From Zingiber officinale (lineage: Eukaryota > Streptophyta > Magnoliopsida > Zingiberales > Zingiberaceae): DNA of 64,000 nucleotides. The first letter of the stretch is position 1; every line of letters starts with the position of its first letter. Under the pieces are notes generated by a model. The model saw nothing but the letters and a program-made list of their open reading frames with translations, was not told where the DNA came from and ran no database searches. The stretch spans positions 33,553,202-33,617,201 of the forward strand of contig NC_055987.1 of NCBI RefSeq assembly GCF_018446385.1. Direction: 5' to 3'. Position numbers and translations under genes: made by a program. Positions 59,201-64,000 of this stretch are shown piece after piece.

Positions 59201-60176
59201 GTATTATCTGTACTCATTTAACCAAACCATTTAAGTTGCATTGTTTGGATGGATATAGTCTTATTGTTAAACAAACTGTATTACTACTTACGGTGCTCCT
59301 TGATATGTTTCTGATTGTTACATTCTTGCTTCTTTTGAGGGCGACAAGGGAAATTGTAAGCTATCTTTTTCTACTTCGTTAGTTAGATCTACTTGCTGTC
59401 CAGAATTTTTTATTAGGATAAGTGCTTGATAGAGAGTCAGACACCAATGGTAACGTGGAACACTGGAGCAAAATTGTAAGAGATATTATTTAAGTTTCTT
59501 TAAATGTTTTTAAGAGTTCCCATTTTGTTTCTTCCTCTACGGATTTACATGTTCAAGATTTTATAGAAGGATAATTTTGTGTTACTAGAGAGACTTGATA
59601 GTGTTAGGATCGATGGTCGCGGCTAGAGAGGGGGGGTGTGAATAGCCGACCCCAAATTCTCGTTTCTTTCTACAAATCAAGTTAGCGCAGCGGAAATACA
59701 ATAATAGAAACGAGAACGAAGAAGATCAAACCTCAACGCGTTGATGTAACGAGGTTCGGAGATGAGACTCCTACTCCTCGGCGTGTCCGTAAGGTGGACG
59801 AAGCCTACCAATCCGTCGGTGGATGAGACTCCGGAAACCCGGCTAATAATCACTCCTTCTGGGTGGAGAAACCTCGCCACAATGTTTTGCAAAAGCAATA
59901 CAGGAGTAGAAAGCAGCAAGAAGCAAAATACAATACAAATGTATGAAACACCTTCGCTTACTTGCCTTCTCTTCGACTGGATGAAGCAGCAGCTTCTCGG
60001 ATCCAACCACAACAGCAACTGATCAGTTGGTCCCAGCCGAGTGGAAGCTCACAAAAAGCTTCAGGAACTAAGAGCTCAGCAAAGCTCGCAGAAGAACTTG
60101 CAGCAGCAAGAAGAAGAGGCAGTAATAAGAAGAAGAAGAAGCTTCGGAGAAGAAGTTGCAGCCTAGAATCCCTCAG

Positions 60177-60189
60177 CCTCTTTTATACC
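60177..60189 (-). promoter_or_regulatory. Probable TATA box of element F
   Basis: The minus strand reads GGTATAAAAGAGG, a near-consensus plant TATA box directly downstream of the palindrome cluster. Confidence 0.6.
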
Positions 60190-60259
60190 TGCATCCACCT
60201 GCGAAGAAGAAGCCAGAAGAAACTAGCCGTTGCTACGCAACGGCTAGGATGAGGTTGGC

Positions 60260-60510
60260 ACGCTCTGATCGGTCACAAGACCGATCAGGGCCCTGATCGG
60301 TCCCGACCGATCGGGACCTTCCGAAGGTGATCTCCTTCGATCGTCTCGATCGGTCAAGACCGATCGAGAACTTCACCGTATGCTCGATCGATCACGATCG
60401 ATCTGGCGACCGATCGGATAAGCAACATAATATTGTTGGTTACCGATCGGTCACGGACCGTCGATAACCAATATCATCGGATCGGTCACGGACCGATCCG
60501 GTTTAGAGCT
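60260..60510. repeat. GATCGGTC palindrome cluster in element F LTR
   Basis: About 250 bp with repeated GATCGGTC and GACCGATC arranged as inverted pairs. A second cluster with the same words occurs inside the element at 61935-62035, where CCTGATCGGTCACCAGACC and its mate form a near-perfect inverted repeat. Confidence 0.85.
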
Positions 60511-60764
60511 CCCACCTAAACCCTACTTGGTCACGAGAACGAGCTAAGGCCCTCTCGACTTCGTCCGGTCCGAGAACGAGCTACCGAGCCCTCTCGACCC
60601 CGGTCAGAGAACGAGCTACCGAGCCCTCTCCGACTTTCCGTGCCAAGTCTCCATCTTGGTCTTCTCCGTGCCAAGTCTCCATACTTGGACTTTTCACGTG
60701 CCAAGCTCCCTGCTTGGACTTTTCACCAGATGTCTGGTCAACCTTGACCCATCTGGATTTCCCT

Positions 60765-61070
60765 TGCCTGGCTTCACTTACCAGGACTTCCAAACTGCCT
60801 AGCTTCACTCACTAGGTCTTTCCCTTGCCTGGCTTCACTCACTAGGTCTTTCCCAAGCGCCTAGCTTCACTCACCAGGACTTTCTCCAACTGCCTGGCTT
60901 CACTCACTAGGACTTTCACTTTCACCTAGCTTCACTCACTAGGATTTTCACCTGGCTTCACTCACCAGGATTTCCCGATTGCCTGGCTTCACTCACCAGG
61001 ACTTTCACTTTCACCTAGCTTCACTCACTAGGATTTTCACCCGGCTTCACTCACCAGGATTTCCCGACTG
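60765..61070. repeat. Small-hairpin tandem array in element F LTR
   Basis: About ten units of CCTGGCTTCACTCACCAGG and CCTAGCTTCACTCACTAGG, as in element E, with some mixed units (left arm CCTGG, right arm CTAGG). It is preceded by the larger CCAGATG/CATCTGG hairpin at 60725-60755. Confidence 0.85.
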
Positions 61071-61289
61071 CCTAACATCCCAGTTAGGACTTCCCAGTCA
61101 AGTATCCGGTCAACCTTGACCTACTTGACTCTTCTTCATCCAACCTGATCAGTATCTCTCCGCATGGACAACTGCACCTGCATTGTCCATGTCTACATGT
61201 CTTTCTGTATTGTCAAACATCGAAACCATGACCAAGGTTTACGCTTCGTCAACTAGGTCAACCTTGACCTACTGGAAATTGCACCAACA

Positions 61290-63140
61290 ATCTCCCCCTT
61301 TTTGATGTTTGACAATACCTTTAAGTTAGGCTAATCCAATAGCCTCAACTTTCTTCATGCCACTAGGTAATGAAACATAAGTTACAACCTTACATTCTCC
61401 TTCTAAGAAGGCAACTTCCTTCTTAGATAATGAAGGCCTAACTTAAAACCCTTCATTCTCCCCCTATTGGCACACATCAACAAACTCTCCCCCTGAAGAG
61501 TAAGTTATCGTTGTTCACAACTTCACTCGTCGTGATCAACAAACTCTCCCACTAACTCCAATGTTCTTCCTTGAACATTCTCTAGACATTCTTCCCCTTT
61601 TTGACACACATCAAAAGGAGTGAATCAAGGTCAAGAGTTTTTTCCTAATGAAAGTCCCATACCTTTCATTGAAACCCTTAATTTCCCCCTTGATACTAAG
61701 GTCAACAATTAACTTAGTGATAATCCCATATCACTCATCCTCAAAAATTTCGACGAGTAAAAACTCCCCCTAAAAGTCAACTCCTCCTTGACTAATGGGT
61801 AAAACTCCCCCTAAAGGTCAACTCCCCCTTGACCATTGCACCAACAATGTCTTGGTGAGTTTCAAAACTTTAGAAACCTAAAACACCACTTCCCGAGCTG
61901 CAATTTCAGACAAACAGTCGAAATTCAGCAGGTTGGCATGCCCTGATCGGTCACCAGACCGATCAGGGATTCCCTGGATCGGTCACGGTGACCGATCCAG
62001 GAACCCCTGGACCGATCAGAATCCCCTCTGATCGGTCCACAACTCTGATTTCTGATTTCTTCTCCCGAAATTCAGAAACCTCTAGAAAATCACAGAAAAT
62101 TCTAAAAATTGTAAAATTTTGATGATACACTCCTCATAACATATACTATCATGGAAAAATAGTTTTCTATGAAAATAAGTTCCATTTTCAAATCTTGATA
62201 CAAAGTTCAAAAGTCTTTGAAATAGCTCAAAGTTACTTATCTTTGTATCAATTTGTTCAATGATGAATGCTATCACTAGAAAAGCTTCATCAAGATTTTT
62301 CAAATCAATTTTGAAATGATTTTAAACCCTTCAATTTAAGATCATAATCTTAGGGCTAAATGTACCTGACTTGTACATAAGCTTTTCCTATGATCCTCCA
62401 ATTTAGAATTAGGCTCATCTAGGTACAAGAACTATGCACCTTGATCCTAACTCATCATCCTAATATCTCACACACATCTAAGGTGTATCAAATACATCCA
62501 AGTCAATTTTGATGTGAGATATGGGTCTAGGTTATCTTAAACTAGATTCTCATGCATTTTCTAAACTACAATTTGATATCCATATCAAGTTGTGTTTTTG
62601 TCCTTAAATCAATTTAATTGATTATACATGCAAGAGATGATGACATGGCATAAACTAGTATCATAAATGAAAGCATGTACCAATGTCATGATGTCATGGC
62701 ATAAAGTATGAAACTTAACTAGAGCATGACATATAAATAACTTAAGCATTATCATGACATTTCAAATGATAGTAAATTAGATATGATGTCATGACATGGC
62801 ATATGACAAACAATATATGGCAAATAACATGTAAAGGTATAGAAAATACCTAATTCTAGCCTCAGTTGCCATTTTTGACAATGTTGATCATTTTGCCATA
62901 AGTTCTATATTCCTAAGTGTGATAGACCTCAAATCATATACCAAAGATGTTTAGATCACTACGTGCCAACTAGATTGACTCTAGAAAACTTCTCAAATTT
63001 GATTGGCACATTCTAATCACCTTAGGAATAATTCTTAATTTCATTTTCAAGGCTTGATTATACCTTGAAAATTCCTAAAGTGCCACCTTTTGCCATGATT
63101 AGGTTAACTACCTATTCAAGTAAGGTCGGCACACCCTAAC
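61290..63140 (-). other. Element F non-coding interior
   Basis: No gene. Words such as CTCCCCCTATTGGCACACATC, palindromes at 61935-62035, and AT-rich, TGTCATG-rich sequence (62630-62830). It corresponds to 18107-20380 of element E. Confidence 0.6.
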
Positions 63141-63144
63141 TCAT

Positions 63145-64000
63145 CTAGCGTGATGAAATCACGCTCCTAGGAACCCAATACCTATTTGAGCTCATTGGGT
63201 TCACTAAATATTCACTAGGGATGACTTCCCTAGCAACCCTCCTAATGACCCTCCTAGGCTTTGAAGCCTTGGTCATTTGGGACTCATCAAGATCAACTCT
63301 AGGGGTGACTCCCCTTGTGACCTTGATGATGGTCTTCCTAGCCCTAGGTTTTGTTCCATAATCGAATGGAACATCATGGTAAGTGGGCTTGACCACTTGG
63401 GACTTAGGTTTGTGACCCAAACCTTTCTTGTCCTTGGACTTGGGTTTTTGACCCCTATACCCTAGAGTCAAATCCTCAAGATCCTTTTCTAGAGAGTCAA
63501 GTCTTGACCTCAAGACTTGATTTTCTTTCTCTAATACCTCAAGCTTTAATTTATCATTTTTCTTTGAGGTATTCCTAGGCATATGTCTAGATGATTTGGG
63601 ATTTCTACCTAGGTTTTTCTTAACCTTAGATGAGTTAATTCTAGGGTTAGCATTTCTAGAATTGTCCTTACCTAGGTTAACATGTTTGGCTCCTAAGCAC
63701 GTGTATCGGTTACTATAGTTGTCATGCTTATTATTATTGACAATAGCAATAAGGCTACTAGCATGCATCCTACTAGAATTGCAAGAATGTGCCTTAGAGA
63801 TTACCTTAGGGTTTGCCTTAGCTCCCCCTATAGACGTGCTCGGTCTCTTGTCCTTGTGAGATTGCCTCCCCCTTGGACATTGACTCCTATAGTGTCCCCT
63901 TCGCTTGCATTGGAAGCACACCACGTGCTCCTTGCCTTTGCGTGTCGGGACTCCGGCTTCCTTGACCTTTGGCGCCGATGGAGTCTTCCTAACCCTGTTT
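63145..64000 (-). CDS. Gag of element F (C-terminal part, runs off the edge)
   Basis: An uninterrupted frame of 259 codons at 63145-63924 that continues upstream to the window edge. It has a canonical zinc knuckle CFQCKRRGHYRSQC (CX2CX4HX4C), a basic/Asn-Ser linker, a coiled coil (KENQVLRSRLDSLEKDLEDL) and the family tail NRYWVPRSVISSR. It is collinear with 20382-21345 of element E but without the stops seen there. Better preservation suggests a younger element. Role: nucleic-acid binding and particle formation, by family. Confidence 0.8.
   Translation of the reverse strand, partial: NRVRKTPSAPKVKEAGVPTRKGKEHVVCFQCKRRGHYRSQCPRGRQSHKDKRPSTSIGGAKANPKVISKAHSCNSSRMHASSLIAIVNNNKHDNYSNRYTCLGAKHVNLGKDNSRNANPRINSSKVKKNLGRNPKSSRHMPRNTSKKNDKLKLEVLEKENQVLRSRLDSLEKDLEDLTLGYRGQKPKSKDKKGLGHKPKSQVVKPTYHDVPFDYGTKPRARKTIIKVTRGVTPRVDLDESQMTKASKPRRVIRRVAREVIPSEYLVNPMSSNRYWVPRSVISSR

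Larger units (their letters stand above)
59602..61289 (-). repeat. 3' LTR of element F (1688 bp)
   Basis: Starts TGTTAGGATC and ends GCACCAACA. On the minus strand: GGTCA-type hairpins and the small-hairpin array (60725-61125), variable-stem hairpins CCAAGT/ACTTGG and CCAAGC/GCTTGG (60640-60720), the GATCGGTC palindrome cluster (60260-60510), a TATA box GGTATAAAAGAGG (60177-60189) and the short R/U5 motif (59744-59785). Confidence 0.9.
59602..64000 (-). mobile_element. Element F: gag-bearing LTR retrotransposon, partial
   Basis: Minus-strand element whose 3' LTR is 59602-61289; the interior runs off the right edge. Candidate target duplication on the left is GATAG (59597-59601). A polypurine tract (minus strand AAAAGGGGGAGA, 61291-61303) follows the LTR. 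It shares with E the LTR plan, the CCTGGCTTCACTCACCAGG array, the order of interior words and the gag tail. It differs in the palindrome word (GATCGGTC) and in a canonical zinc knuckle. Pol presence cannot be judged from this part. Confidence 0.88.

Noticed and set aside
59557-59575. Possible fifth bS6 exon after TTCAAG, reading DFIEG in the right phase
   Set aside because: Only three to five residues fit before a TAA stop, the acceptor context is poor, and no donor follows. Too short to support.

Overview
This is nuclear DNA of a flowering plant. The genes carry spliceosomal introns, there is a plastid-targeted ribosomal protein, a plant-type GSK3/SHAGGY kinase and an F-box gene, and about 60% of the window is nested LTR retrotransposons with initiator-methionine-tRNA primer sites. 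The abundance of Sirevirus-type Copia elements and Au-like SINEs fits a monocot. I cannot name the species from sequence alone.

Positions 1-35061 are a retrotransposon cluster with no host gene. From the left it holds: (A) the internal part of a minus-strand Sirevirus-like Copia element; (B) a second copy of the same family, 4317-24658, which shares the LTR at 4317-5383 with A; a 3.36-kb solo LTR (6624-9985, TSD TTCTA) inside B; a gag-only LTR element E (16482-23960, TSD CAGGG) inside B's right LTR; a rearranged pair of oppositely oriented LTRs of family C (24669-25610 and 26136-35061); and a plus-strand pol-less element D (26597-34257, TSD ATTTT) inside the second C LTR. The order of events can be read from the nesting: C came first, then the A/B array landed in C's primer-binding site and D in C's LTR; the solo LTR and E came into B later still.

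Positions 35062-59601 are gene-bearing, all on the plus strand: a complete 12-exon group-I SHAGGY/GSK3 kinase (38010-40992, 408 aa by my splicing); a complete 9-exon GPI1/PIG-Q gene of GPI-anchor synthesis (44898-53566, 712 aa); an intronless F-box gene (54868-55959, 363 aa) with a three-codon upstream ORF; and the first four exons of a plastid ribosomal protein bS6 gene (57704-59200). Six tRNA-derived SINEs lie among these genes, all with recognisable target duplications of 14-21 bp. They share a GATTTACC or GATTTATCC core.

Positions 59602-64000 are the 3' LTR and part of the interior of another minus-strand gag element (F), related to E. It sits where the next intron of the bS6 gene should be; the rest of that gene, if present, lies beyond the window.

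The most interesting structure is in the LTRs. Several families have the same U3 layout: an array of short hairpins whose outer stems change in a compensatory way while an inner GGTC/GACC stem stays constant, then a cluster of family-specific palindromes (CGATCG/ATCGAT, GATCGGTC, GGCGCC), then a TATA box, then a shared GGTTCGGAGC...GACTCCTA motif in the transcribed part. The solo LTR also carries three tandem tRNA-like modules.
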